Shown: positions 1 to 7,676 of the stretch, in pieces | Position numbering within the stretch: position 1 is the first letter of the stretch | Layout of the letters: each line of letters starts with the position of its first letter | Assembly (NCBI GenBank): GCA_003531665.1 | Contig: DQFC01000036.1 | Span: 1,825 to 42,707 of the forward strand | Direction: 5' to 3' | DNA: 40,883 nt | From: Candidatus Collierbacteria bacterium | GTDB lineage: Bacteria > Patescibacteriota > Microgenomatia > UBA1400 > MFAQ01 | Program-made: the position numbers and the translations under genes | Notes under the pieces: model-generated | Database searches by the model: none | The model's input: only the letters and a program-made list of their open reading frames with translations | What the model was told of the DNA's origin: nothing

Positions 1-36
1 AATAATCAACCCTCTCGATCTCCTGATACAAAAAAA

Positions 37-63
37 TGCCATACCTTCTATAGAGATATGGCA
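37..63 (-). terminator. Intrinsic terminator of the first two genes
   Basis: Read on the minus strand, a stem TGCCATA/TATGGCA is followed by seven T. It closes the two-gene minus-strand unit that starts upstream of 1197. Confidence 0.8.
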
Positions 64-73
64 AGAGATAAAT

Positions 74-556
74 CTAATGCACTTTGTAGTCCAAAAAGGA
101 CTCGGGTGGATAATCAGCGCGACCTTTAAAAGGCGCCCAGTTGAACTTCTGGCTCTCTGTATTGTAGTCCTTGACCAGGCCGTTCCTATTGGAAACGATA
201 GCCATCAGATCATCTCGCGCGATCTGCATTTCATGATTGTATTGGGCTTGGGTAGAGGGCATCCACTTGGTTTTGTCTTCGCCGTAAGTTGAAGTGTATT
301 GTGTCTCAATATCAACCAAGCGCTGTTCAAAAAGTGCGATGTCGGAATCGGCCTTTGCGATCGCATTGGCTTGGTAGACGAACCACTCATACTTCTCCAA
401 GGCAGCCTTCGGACCGAATTCTTCTTTCACGACATCACCAGCTTCATCAATCCACCACCCAAGGACGCTTCCGAGAACCCCAAGGGCCAACATAAGGACG
501 AAAATCACGATACTCATGACAATAAAGAACTTTTGTTTTCTGCTTGTCATTGACAT
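74..556 (-). CDS. Hypothetical membrane-anchored protein
   Basis: 160 aa, family not recognised. One hydrophobic segment (about residues 9-34) follows a short basic N-terminus, so the protein is probably a signal-anchored membrane protein with the rest outside. Residues 40-125 are charged and likely helical, then a Trp/Pro/Tyr-rich tail. The start codon lies inside the end of the upstream lipoprotein gene (10-nt overlap), so the two are translated from one mRNA and probably work together at the cell surface. A terminator follows directly. Confidence 0.7.
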   Translation of the reverse strand: MSMTSRKQKFFIVMSIVIFVLMLALGVLGSVLGWWIDEAGDVVKEEFGPKAALEKYEWFVYQANAIAKADSDIALFEQRLVDIETQYTSTYGEDKTKWMPSTQAQYNHEMQIARDDLMAIVSNRNGLVKDYNTESQKFNWAPFKGRADYPPESFLDYKVH

Positions 557-1197
557 ACTCCATTCTCGTAGGTTCTACCCTGATTTGCGCACATTATGGC
601 TTCTTGTGCTTGCTGCCACTGATACGCGAGCAGATCCATGTTATACATACCTGAAATTAAATCTTTAGGGTTAGTTAGATCAATTGGGTAATCTGTAAGC
701 AAGTACCCAAGACCACCAGCAGTACCCCACTGATGATACCGATGCATTGGATCAAACCAATAAATGTACGGGTCAGATGAGCCAAATGTACCGTCCGGCT
801 GCAGCAACTCCTCCGTGTAGTACCATTGTTCCGCACCAGAGGCGTCTTTTACCACAAAGCGAGGAACATAGGAACCAGAGGCGGAAGTAACTGTAGTGGG
901 CTCCAAGCGCTTACCGGAACTTGTTACTTTTCCCGCAACAGGAGTACGCAGAACGATCTGACCATTGAGAGAAATCAAATGGATCCACAATACCTTGGTG
1001 GGATCAGTGGTGACTTTGATGCGGTCAATGATATTCTGTTGCTCTGCAGTGTGACCCTGCGCATTCTTCGGAACCTTAAACCCTAGTTCTTGTACTTGCG
1101 TAGATCCACCGGTACTTCCCTGTCCGGCAGGAGTCCCACAAGAGAAAAGGACGAAAGACAGTGACAGTAGAATAACCAACCATTTTTGACTCTTCAT
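547..1197 (-). CDS. Hypothetical lipoprotein
   Basis: 216 aa. The N-terminus is a lipoprotein signal peptide: KSQKWL, a hydrophobic stretch, then the lipobox LFSC with the acylated Cys at residue 20, followed by a Gly/Ser/Thr linker. The mature part (from about residue 40) is rich in Trp and Tyr and looks like a compact extracellular domain; no known family recognised. The start is fixed by a strong ribosome site (GGAGGTAGTAA just before ATG). It is first in a two-gene unit with the anchored protein at 74-556. A 140-nt leader with two hairpins precedes it. Confidence 0.75.
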   Translation of the reverse strand: MKSQKWLVILLSLSFVLFSCGTPAGQGSTGGSTQVQELGFKVPKNAQGHTAEQQNIIDRIKVTTDPTKVLWIHLISLNGQIVLRTPVAGKVTSSGKRLEPTTVTSASGSYVPRFVVKDASGAEQWYYTEELLQPDGTFGSSDPYIYWFDPMHRYHQWGTAGGLGYLLTDYPIDLTNPKDLISGMYNMDLLAYQWQQAQEAIMCANQGRTYENGVCQ

Positions 1198-1207
1198 TTA
1201 CTACCTC

Positions 1208-1289
1208 CGGATGAAGTCATCCTTTCTGTACTATTCAGGAAGGATGCAAGCGAAGCACAATTTATGTCCCCCTTGCATCCTTCCTAATA
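1208..1289 (-). promoter_or_regulatory. Leader hairpins upstream of the lipoprotein gene
   Basis: The leader between the promoter and the lipoprotein start carries a 13-bp stem (GGAAGGATGCAAG with its complement, 21-nt loop) and a second near-perfect palindrome GGATGA-AG-TCATCC next to the ribosome site. There is no T-run, so it is not a plain terminator. It could be an mRNA stabiliser or a regulator of translation; no riboswitch class recognised. Confidence 0.4.
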
Positions 1290-1350
1290 AGATATATTTA
1301 GTTTGGTAATGTACTAAAAAAATCCGATAATGGAAATAATTATTACGGCT

Positions 1351-1377
1351 ATTATAGCTGAAATTCATGATTGTCAA
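1351..1377 (-). promoter_or_regulatory. Promoter for the lipoprotein unit
   Basis: On the minus strand TTGACA and TATAAT are separated by 15 bp, shorter than the ideal 17, pointing towards the lipoprotein gene. Both hexamers are perfect consensus. Confidence 0.55.
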
Positions 1378-1394
1378 CCTTCCAAAGGCAAAAT

Positions 1395-2045
1395 TCAAAT
1401 GATTCCCCGCTCACGAAGTATTGCAAGGCAATCGGCCAACACTTGCTCCTGGCTTCGAGAAGCGTCAATCACCTTCCAAATCTCCGGATACTGTGCCGAC
1501 AACTCCAAATAGGCATCCCGTACTCGTGCGTGAAAGGATAGTTCTTTCAGATCGTATCTATCCACATCCGAGCAACCTTCTTTACGCATGATGGACAGTT
1601 CCGGCACCAAATCGAAATGAAGTACCAGATCAGGCATCAACCCGCCGGTAGCTTCCTTGCTAATCTGTAATATTACGGCCTTGCTGACTTTCTCGGAACC
1701 TTGATAAGCATAACTACTGAACCAGTACCTATCCAAAAACACTCCCTGGCCGCTCTTAATGCCCGTAAGAATCGGTAGGATCTCCAGATTGACCAAGTTA
1801 GCCCTGCTTGCACTATAGGCCATAAAAGCAGCCATAGGATCGATCTCCAGATCTTTGTGCTCCTGAACAGCGATTCTCATCAACTCCCCAAAATCGGTCC
1901 CCCCCGGTTCTCTCAAGAATCGCCAACCCTCCAGGTGTGGCTTGATACTCTTTATGGCTGTGGTCTTTCCTGACCCTGATCCTCCTTCGACTACCACGAA
2001 CGGCTTATCTTGAGCGAAGCCGAAAGGTCTTCTGTCCTCCACCAT
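1395..2045 (-). CDS. tmk: Thymidylate kinase
   Basis: 216 aa. Phosphorylates dTMP to dTDP with ATP, in the cytoplasm. The P-loop GGSGSGKTT is at residues 21-29, and the family signature DRYWFSSYAYQG follows in mid-protein. I start at the ATG at 2045 because it lies just after the stop of the upstream gene and has an AAAGG ribosome-site-like stretch; the frame is open to a TTG at 2066, inside that gene. Odd: the residues before the P-loop (RPFGFAQDK, about 5-14) are not part of the Tmk fold and are encoded by an interspersed-repeat-like sequence at 2007-2032. Kinase identity is clear; the insertion call is inference from the repeat's resemblance to common CPR repeats. Confidence 0.93.
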   Translation of the reverse strand: MVEDRRPFGFAQDKPFVVVEGGSGSGKTTAIKSIKPHLEGWRFLREPGGTDFGELMRIAVQEHKDLEIDPMAAFMAYSASRANLVNLEILPILTGIKSGQGVFLDRYWFSSYAYQGSEKVSKAVILQISKEATGGLMPDLVLHFDLVPELSIMRKEGCSDVDRYDLKELSFHARVRDAYLELSAQYPEIWKVIDASRSQEQVLADCLAILRERGII

Positions 2046-2049
2046 AAGA

Positions 2050-2265
2050 TTAGACCTTTCCGGCAATTCTTAACTGCATCAAAATTTCTTCGGGGAGCTC
2101 CGCCGTCGGATCTTTGACGTACTTACGGTACTCAGCCAAAATTTCTTCATAAGACAGCGCAACCAATCTAGCCTCGGAAATTACCGACGAACAAGATTGG
2201 TCCTCAATTGGTCCACTTCCCCCAACATATTCTTTATGAAATTTATCCTTAAATTTTTCAGACAT
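2050..2265 (-). CDS. Small hypothetical protein upstream of tmk
   Basis: 71 aa, mostly charged and helical, no membrane segment; family not recognised. ATG at 2265 is chosen over the TTG one codon upstream because a promoter (TGGACA-N17-TAACTT) ends six nt before it, implying a leaderless mRNA. Its stop lies four nt before the tmk start, so the two genes form an operon. Confidence 0.6.
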   Translation of the reverse strand: MSEKFKDKFHKEYVGGSGPIEDQSCSSVISEARLVALSYEEILAEYRKYVKDPTAELPEEILMQLRIAGKV

Positions 2266-2271
2266 CAATCC

Positions 2272-2300
2272 AAGTTAGAGCAAAATTCCGTCCCTGTCCA
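2272..2300 (-). promoter_or_regulatory. Leaderless-type promoter for the tmk operon
   Basis: TGGACA, 17 bp, TAACTT on the minus strand, then six nt to the ATG at 2265. The expected transcription start falls on or next to the A of the start codon. Confidence 0.55.
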
Positions 2301-2315
2301 CCCCCAAATAATTGT

Positions 2316-3605
2316 CTATTTGAATAGTAAACTACCAAGCATAAATAGTACCGACAAAGCCATAAACACAAAAGTAATCCACGCAATCAGCTTGTATCTT
2401 TTTTGAGTCTTGAAATCACCCACTACTCGATTGTCATCGGCTAGTTTGATAATAATGAAGATCAAAGGCACGGCAATTACTCCATTTACCACCGCCGCTA
2501 CATAAAGTGCTTGCATCGTATTGACCCCAACCATGTTCATCCCTGCTCCGACCAAAGTTGCAAGCGCGATAACGATATAAAAACCTCTAGCTTGATGAAA
2601 TTTTTTTGATAAACCTTCCGGTATTCCCAATCCGTCGGCTACTGCGTAGGCAAGCGATCCTGCCAATACCGGAATGGACTGCAAACCGATCCCAATCATA
2701 CCGAAAGCAAATAATAAGTAGGCAAAATCTCCAGCCAAAGGTTTTAGAGCCAGGGCCGCTTCTTGCGGAGTCGAGATATTAAAAACACCATTCTTATGCA
2801 AAGTTGCCGCCGTCGTTAACACGATAAAAAATGTCATCAAATTTGAAAAGAGCATTCCTATCTTCGTATCCCACCTCATTCTCTTAACATCGCTTGGCCA
2901 AACCTTAGTTTTCTGTCCAAAATCTGAGATCTGGGACCTGACATCTGTAATCTTCTCTTCCACTTCTTCCGACGTCTGCCAAAAAAAGAGATAGGGCGAA
3001 ATAGTTGTACCCATAAAGCCCACCATTGTCATGAGATAGCCAAGATTAAAATCAATGTGTGGCACTAAGATCATAAACGCGATCTCTCCCCAATTCTGCT
3101 TCACCATAAAAGCCGTAATCACATACACGAGAAGAGACAATCCCAGCCATTTCAGCACTCTGGCGTATTTTTTATACGTCACCGCTATCTCCATCCAAAC
3201 AATCAAAACTGCCGTTACTATTAACCAAAAATGAAATGGTAATCCAAACAACATCTGTAGTGAAGCCGCAATGATCCCCAGATCGGCACCAATATTAATC
3301 ACGTTAGCCACTGCCAACAGAGATACCGCAAACCACATGAGCTTTACCGAATAGAACTTTTTAATCACCGCCGCCAGACCACTCCCCGTCACTAGCCCGA
3401 TTCGTCCGCACATCTCCTGAATCGAAATCATGGCCGGTAAGAGAAACAAGCTCATCCAGCTCATTTTGTACCCATATTGAGCTCCGGCAATCGAATACGT
3501 GGCTACCCCACTCGGGTCATCGTCAGCCGCCCCGGTGATAAAACCCGGTCCAACTCTTTTCAACATTTGCCGTAACTTATGACTCCACCTAGTAAAAACA
3601 ACCAT
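2316..3605 (-). CDS. Nramp-family divalent metal transporter (DPSG variant)
   Basis: 429 aa with about 11 membrane helices, matching the LeuT-fold Nramp family. Helix 1 carries DDDPSGVATY where classical Mn/Fe transporters have DPGN, and helix 6 carries GTTISPYLFFWQ where they have MPH. Metal-binding residues are therefore changed, and the substrate cannot be assumed to be Mn or Fe. It belongs to the widespread DPSG subgroup. The loop after helix 6 (about residues 215-240) contains the segment DVRSQISDFGQK, which looks like an interspersed-repeat insertion. Promoter TTGGGT-N17-TAAGAT ends five nt before the ATG, so the mRNA is probably leaderless. Confidence 0.88.
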   Translation of the reverse strand: MVVFTRWSHKLRQMLKRVGPGFITGAADDDPSGVATYSIAGAQYGYKMSWMSLFLLPAMISIQEMCGRIGLVTGSGLAAVIKKFYSVKLMWFAVSLLAVANVINIGADLGIIAASLQMLFGLPFHFWLIVTAVLIVWMEIAVTYKKYARVLKWLGLSLLVYVITAFMVKQNWGEIAFMILVPHIDFNLGYLMTMVGFMGTTISPYLFFWQTSEEVEEKITDVRSQISDFGQKTKVWPSDVKRMRWDTKIGMLFSNLMTFFIVLTTAATLHKNGVFNISTPQEAALALKPLAGDFAYLLFAFGMIGIGLQSIPVLAGSLAYAVADGLGIPEGLSKKFHQARGFYIVIALATLVGAGMNMVGVNTMQALYVAAVVNGVIAVPLIFIIIKLADDNRVVGDFKTQKRYKLIAWITFVFMALSVLFMLGSLLFK

Positions 3606-3610
3606 ACTTC

Positions 3611-3639
3611 ATCTTACCCTTCCAAATCCCAAAACCCAA
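3611..3639 (-). promoter_or_regulatory. Leaderless-type promoter for the Nramp gene
   Basis: TTGGGT, 17 bp, TAAGAT, then five nt to the ATG at 3605. Confidence 0.5.
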
Positions 3640-3708
3640 GCCGATCCCAACAATCTTGTCTTGGCCTGCCATCCAAACTACCCCGCCCATTAGAGTGTTT
3701 GTATATTA

Positions 3709-3737
3709 TTGACTTTTTGATAACAATCTGTTACTAT
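3709..3737 (+). promoter_or_regulatory. Promoter of the first tandem paralog
   Basis: TTGACT, 17 bp, TACTAT. The leader is about 33 nt and contains a GGAG ribosome site. Confidence 0.7.
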
Positions 3738-3776
3738 ATAGGCCATAACCGCACATTTCAAGAAACGGAGAAACCC

Positions 3777-4202
3777 ATGCAACTTGCACAGGATAATATG
3801 CACGTTATTCGCGTTAAACCACAAGGGTCCTGTACTATCACAGGACTAAAACTCGGAAAGAACATGTCCAATCAACAGATCCTCCATGCAGTACCCTTTG
3901 ACGGTCGAGAAATCCACCTTACCGTCGGAGTTGGAGGCACGCACAAATCACGATTCAGTACCAGTAGGGAGAATCAGAAATTTCCATACACATTGCGGCC
4001 ATCAGGCAAAGGGGACTACCTGATGAGCAATCATGAGAATCAAAAAGAGGTCACAATCGATGAGGGGCAACAGATCGAGTTCCGCTGGACCAGCGACTGT
4101 GGCCACGCCGGTAAGGATGTAAACGTCAAAGTAAACATCTTCTGCTTCCCCAGCAAGGGCGAAGTACACCTCGTTTACACCGTCACGTCGTCAAAGAAAT
4201 AG
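3777..4202 (+). CDS. Hypothetical protein, first of a tandem paralog pair
   Basis: 141 aa, no signal peptide or membrane helix; rich in alternating polar/hydrophobic stretches, so probably beta-rich. Family not recognised. The C-terminal third (DCGHAGKDVNVKV... then VHLVYTVTSSK) aligns with the end of the next gene, so the two look like ancient tandem duplicates. The start ATG is chosen because a GGAG ribosome site and a near-consensus promoter stand just upstream; the open frame extends further but would read through that promoter. It has its own terminator, so it is monocistronic. Confidence 0.7.
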   Translation: MQLAQDNMHVIRVKPQGSCTITGLKLGKNMSNQQILHAVPFDGREIHLTVGVGGTHKSRFSTSRENQKFPYTLRPSGKGDYLMSNHENQKEVTIDEGQQIEFRWTSDCGHAGKDVNVKVNIFCFPSKGEVHLVYTVTSSKK

Positions 4203-4213
4203 CCTCACCACCG

Positions 4214-4242
4214 GCCCCGTCCACACGACAGGGCCTTTTTTA
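4214..4242 (+). terminator. Terminator after the first paralog
   Basis: Stem GGCCC..GTC/GAC..GGGCC with a five-nt loop, then six T. Confidence 0.8.
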
Positions 4243-4272
4243 TGCTAAATGAACGCATTTTCATCGTCCTGC

Positions 4273-4301
4273 TTGACAACGGTCTGCATTTTCGATATCA
4301 T
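4273..4301 (+). promoter_or_regulatory. Strong promoter of the second tandem paralog
   Basis: TTGACA, 17 bp, TATCAT; leader about 35 nt with AAAGGAG before the ATG. Confidence 0.75.
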
Positions 4302-4342
4302 ATAGGATATCTTAAATCCCGGAACGTTTACAAAGGAGAATC

Positions 4343-4798
4343 ATGTCTCAAAAATCTTTTGTCTTTGCGTCAGGCATTTCAATGCCCATCTCTTCGGCAG
4401 GTCCTGCCTACTTCAATGTCAGTGGCATCCCGATCAACGGGAAACCCCTAGCCAATACATTGAACCTTCTCGATGCACCTCAAGACGGTGTTTCGATCCA
4501 ACTTCAGTTTGGAAAAGATGGACAATCCCGAACCGGTTTGTGCATCTCGCGCAGACCACAATCTACCCAAAACATCACGATTGAATGCACCCGCGGCCGT
4601 CATCATTTAAACAATGGCCTATCCTGCTCATGGCTAGTGGAGGGTGAATTTACGATCAGTTACCGCACCGACGGCGGAGATTCAAGCCGTGACGTGGATG
4701 TGGTCATCACCGTCAGACCCAACCACGCGAAGGAATCGGCCGAGATCAGCTACACCGCCACACCCATTTCCTCAAAGTCATATTCCTCAAAGTCATAG
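4343..4798 (+). CDS. Hypothetical protein, second of a tandem paralog pair
   Basis: 151 aa. Resembles the preceding gene product in length and in its last 50 residues (DGGDSSRDVDVVITV then AEISYTATP, versus DCGHAGKDVNVKV then VHLVYTVTS). No signal peptide; beta-rich by composition. Function unknown. The C-terminus ends in a Ser/Lys repeat (SSKSYSSKS). The ribosome site AAAGGAG and a near-consensus promoter imply strong independent expression; terminators follow. Confidence 0.7.
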   Translation: MSQKSFVFASGISMPISSAGPAYFNVSGIPINGKPLANTLNLLDAPQDGVSIQLQFGKDGQSRTGLCISRRPQSTQNITIECTRGRHHLNNGLSCSWLVEGEFTISYRTDGGDSSRDVDVVITVRPNHAKESAEISYTATPISSKSYSSKS

Positions 4799-4833
4799 CC
4801 TCGGCGGCCCCGTCCAAACACGGGGTCGCGCAA

Positions 4834-4860
4834 CATCCCGCTAGAAGGCGGGATGTTTTT
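4834..4860 (+). terminator. Terminator after the second paralog
   Basis: Stem CATCCCGC/GCGGGATG followed by five T. A second GC-rich hairpin (GGCCCCGT/ACGGGGTC) stands just before it, similar to the terminator stem of the first paralog. Confidence 0.8.
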
Positions 4861-4864
4861 ATGC

Positions 4865-4896
4865 AAAAAAAGCCCCCTATCTTTGAGACAAGGGGC
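4865..4896 (-). terminator. Terminator of the 98-aa gene
   Basis: On the minus strand GCCCCTT/AGGGGGC stem then seven T. Confidence 0.8.
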
Positions 4897-4913
4897 GGCG
4901 AGTTTACAGCGAT

Positions 4914-5210
4914 CTAGGCTTCCTTCAAATTGATTATCATCGGACCTCCACTACGGTCCGGTTGAATCATCTCCCCATTTACCCTCAGCCGGTGACTGGA
5001 CAAGGTTCGAAAAGTCGTTCCATTCAGTTTCAGATCCCCAGCCTTAAACGAACACAAAAACGCACTTCCGGCCTGTTCCAAATCTTCGTAGGCCTGTACC
5101 AGGGCCAATTCAAATGTGTCGTAGGCGGGTTCAGCCCCCATACGCACAAATGCTCCCTCGACCGGTGCAAAAACTTGCCATACCACAGTATCGGGATCGG
5201 GATAACTCAT
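4914..5210 (-). CDS. Small hypothetical protein
   Basis: 98 aa, soluble, no recognised family; one central Cys and a mixed alpha/beta composition. AAGGAGAT lies six nt before the ATG. A TATAAT hexamer at about 5253 on the minus strand is followed by ATGGGG, a context also seen before the gene at 25889-26296. It is a single-gene unit with a strong terminator. Confidence 0.7.
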   Translation of the reverse strand: MSYPDPDTVVWQVFAPVEGAFVRMGAEPAYDTFELALVQAYEDLEQAGSAFLCSFKAGDLKLNGTTFRTLSSHRLRVNGEMIQPDRSGGPMIINLKEA

Positions 5211-5287
5211 TTTAATCTCCTTTGAACAACGTCGTTATAAAAGAACACCCCATATTATACACCAAAACTCAAAACGGTATATTCAAA

Positions 5288-7375
5288 TCACTCCTCAATC
5301 TCAACCTCATTGCCGTCTTCGCCTGACACCTCTGAACCGGTATCACTCTCAGTATTCGCAACCGTTTGTGGCTTCTTCCAGCTCGCCCAGGTACAGTTTG
5401 GATAGTCTTCACACCCGTAGAAGTCTCTTCCGGTTCTCGTCTTTTTCAGCACCACCCTTTTACCGCACTTCTCACAGACCACATCTTCTACATAGACAAT
5501 ATATGGCGCCTTATATGTGCATTCCGGATACCGGTTACAGCTTAAAAACTTCCCAAACTTGCCATCCCGGATGACTACTTCCCCAACTCCACACAATGGG
5601 CACCTGACTCCGGTTCCGGTTGTCGGAACGCCTACACGAGCGCTTTCCTTGTCAACTTTAAACAGTTTTCTGGAGAAGTCACCCCAAAACTTACTAAGCA
5701 TCTCCATCCATGGTAGCTTCCCATTAGCAATATCGTCTAGGGAGTCTTCCATCTTCGCCGTAAACTCGTACTGCATTTCTCTGGGAAAGTTCTCCATCAA
5801 GAAATCCACCACTGCCTTGCCGATGGAAGTGGGAAAAAACTTTTTGTCTTTCTGCTCCACGTATCTACGGTCAATAATGGTGGAAATAATGGCGGCGTAA
5901 GTCGAAGGTCTACCAATCCCCTTCTTCTCAAGTTCTTTAATCAGGGAAGCATCGTTAAATCTGGCTGGTGGTTGAGTAAATTTTTGCAAACTTTCAACTT
6001 TCTTTTTGGATAATACTTCCCTCACCGAAAGTTCCGGCAAAGCTTGCAGTTCTTCGGAGTCCTTGACAAACAATTTTTTCCATCCATCAAACTTCACCAC
6101 GATTCCATTAGCTGTCAGTTCACACGCCTCTGCAGTAACTACTACTTTCGTATCATCAAAAACTGCTTCGGCCATCTGGCAAGCCACTGTCCGGCGCCAG
6201 ATCAGTGAATACAATTTCTTTTCGTCCATCGCCATCTCTTGACCGATATATTTCTCCGGTGTCACTTCAATATGTGTCGGCCGAACAGCCTCATGAGCTT
6301 CCTGTGCTACTACCTTCCCTGTAGTTTTGTACACTCTTGATGTTTTTGGCAAATACTCAGCACCATACTTTTCAACAATGAACCTTCTCACTTCTTCGAT
6401 CGCTACCGGAGCTAGATTGAAGGAGTCTGTGCGATGATAAGTAATGTCTCCTTGTTCGTAAAGCTTCTGTGCGATGTTCATGGTCCTCTTCGCCGACCAC
6501 CCAAGTACATTCGCCGCCGCTTGTTGCAAAGTAGAAGTCTTAAAAGGTGCATGTGGTTGGGTTTTCCTTTCCGCCTTTTTGATATCACTCACCACATACT
6601 CGGCAGTTTCCAATACCGCCAAAATAGTTTTGGCTTCTTCTCCGTTATGAATTTCCGCTTTATTCTTTTTGAATCGAGCCAACTCCACCCAAAATTCCTC
6701 TTGAGTTCTTGAGTCCTGCCTGCCGGCAGGCATGGTCTTGATTCCTTGAGTTCTTACGAGTGCACGAATCTGCCAATACTCCACCGGTACAAACTTTTCG
6801 ATCTCTCTTTCTCTTTCAACAATCAGTCGGACTGCTACACTCTGAACTCTTCCGGCAGAGAGTCCTCGGCGCACTTTCTTCCACAATATCGGTGATAGCT
6901 TGTATCCCACAAGACGGTCCAGGAATCTTCTCGCCTGTTGTGAATTCACCATATTCATATCAATTTCGCGTGGATGTTCCATAGCATCCAAAATGGCCTC
7001 TTTGGTGATGGAGTTATACGACACCCGTTTAAAAATTGGCTGCTTCTTCCTACCCTTAAGTGAGTCTTTTAATATTTCGTTGACATGCCAGGCAATCGCC
7101 TCTCCCTCTCGGTCCGGATCGGACGCCAAAATAACTTCGTCTGCCCTGGCTGCCTCTACCTTTAGTCTTTTTACCGTATCCTCTTTCTTATCCATGATGG
7201 CGTAAGTCGGGGTAAATTCAAATTCATCCTTACCCAAATCTTTTATTTCAATCCCAAACTTGCTCTTTGGTAGATCTCGAACATGGCCCATGCTGGCCAA
7301 GATCTCAAAATCACCACCCAAATACTTAGAGAGGCTTTTCGTCTTCGTTGGTGATTCTACAATTACTAGTTTCAT
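5288..7375 (-). CDS. topA: DNA topoisomerase I
   Basis: 695 aa. Relaxes negative supercoils by transient single-strand breaks. The Toprim domain is first (E7; SDPDREGE around 85-92), the catalytic tyrosine is Tyr313 in ITYHRTDS, and the C-terminus has two four-Cys zinc ribbons (CPLC...CNRYPEC and CEKC...CEDYPNC). The start is set at the MKLVIVESPTKTK methionine; the frame continues upstream into repeat and leader sequence that is not topA-like. Residues 211-225 (KTMPAGRQDSRTQ) are encoded by two repeat types inserted in frame. The 130-nt leader also holds a palindromic repeat. The gene lies immediately downstream of the non-coding RNA island. Confidence 0.96.
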   Translation of the reverse strand: MKLVIVESPTKTKSLSKYLGGDFEILASMGHVRDLPKSKFGIEIKDLGKDEFEFTPTYAIMDKKEDTVKRLKVEAARADEVILASDPDREGEAIAWHVNEILKDSLKGRKKQPIFKRVSYNSITKEAILDAMEHPREIDMNMVNSQQARRFLDRLVGYKLSPILWKKVRRGLSAGRVQSVAVRLIVEREREIEKFVPVEYWQIRALVRTQGIKTMPAGRQDSRTQEEFWVELARFKKNKAEIHNGEEAKTILAVLETAEYVVSDIKKAERKTQPHAPFKTSTLQQAAANVLGWSAKRTMNIAQKLYEQGDITYHRTDSFNLAPVAIEEVRRFIVEKYGAEYLPKTSRVYKTTGKVVAQEAHEAVRPTHIEVTPEKYIGQEMAMDEKKLYSLIWRRTVACQMAEAVFDDTKVVVTAEACELTANGIVVKFDGWKKLFVKDSEELQALPELSVREVLSKKKVESLQKFTQPPARFNDASLIKELEKKGIGRPSTYAAIISTIIDRRYVEQKDKKFFPTSIGKAVVDFLMENFPREMQYEFTAKMEDSLDDIANGKLPWMEMLSKFWGDFSRKLFKVDKESARVGVPTTGTGVRCPLCGVGEVVIRDGKFGKFLSCNRYPECTYKAPYIVYVEDVVCEKCGKRVVLKKTRTGRDFYGCEDYPNCTWASWKKPQTVANTESDTGSEVSGEDGNEVEIEE
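6699..6768. repeat. Composite interspersed repeats inside topA
   Basis: A palindromic CCTGCCTGCCGGCAGGCA unit (6715-6732) is flanked by CTTGAGTTCTTGAG and TTGATTCCTTGAGTTC units. The palindrome recurs at 7408, 21400 and 24879; the flanking unit recurs in elp3 at 27183-27219. The insertion keeps the topA frame. Confidence 0.75.
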
Positions 7376-7407
7376 CGTTTCGTCATCTCGACCGCAGTGG
7401 AGAGAAC

Positions 7408-7427
7408 TGACTGCCGGCAGGCAGGTC
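7408..7427. repeat. Palindromic repeat in the topA leader
   Basis: Contains CTGCCGGCAGGCAG, the same core as the copies at 6715, 21400 and 24879, here between promoter region and start codon of topA. Confidence 0.65.
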
Positions 7428-7526
7428 CCACTCCACCCGTACATCTTTAAAATATACATTAAAATCCGACCGGCAATTGTACTACACCTCTGTGAGGACC
7501 AACCAAGCAGTAATTTTGCAAAAGAA

Positions 7527-7550
7527 AACCGCCTTTGTTTAGAAGGCGGC
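7527..7550 (-). terminator. Terminator of non-coding RNA 1
   Basis: GCCGCCTT/AAAGGCGG stem then TTTTCTTTT on the minus strand, 150 nt before the topA start. Confidence 0.85.
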
Positions 7551-7676
7551 AAATTTGTATCCCCTGGTGCCAGTGTTGTTCAGATTGGGCGGGTTAAAGC
7601 CCGCTTCGTTCTGCCCACTGAATACACCAGGTTCATAAATGAGTCTCAGAGTAGCAACACCCGGTCTGAGAACCAT
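7539..7676 (-). CDS. Possible 45-aa ORF inside non-coding RNA 1
   Basis: ATG at 7676 to TAA at 7539, the stop sitting inside the terminator stem. The peptide (MVLRPGVATLRLIYEPGV... ending RGYKFAAF) has a protein-like composition, and the frame stays open about 23 codons upstream of the ATG. No ribosome site is visible, and the same bases form strong hairpins, so it may be a by-product of the RNA structure. Confidence 0.2.
   Translation of the reverse strand: MVLRPGVATLRLIYEPGVFSGQNEAGFNPPNLNNTGTRGYKFAAF

Noticed and set aside
7376..7552. N-terminal extension of TopA
   Set aside because: The frame is open but the sequence contains a palindromic repeat and RNA 1 terminator region, and topoisomerase I starts at the MKLVIVESPTK methionine.
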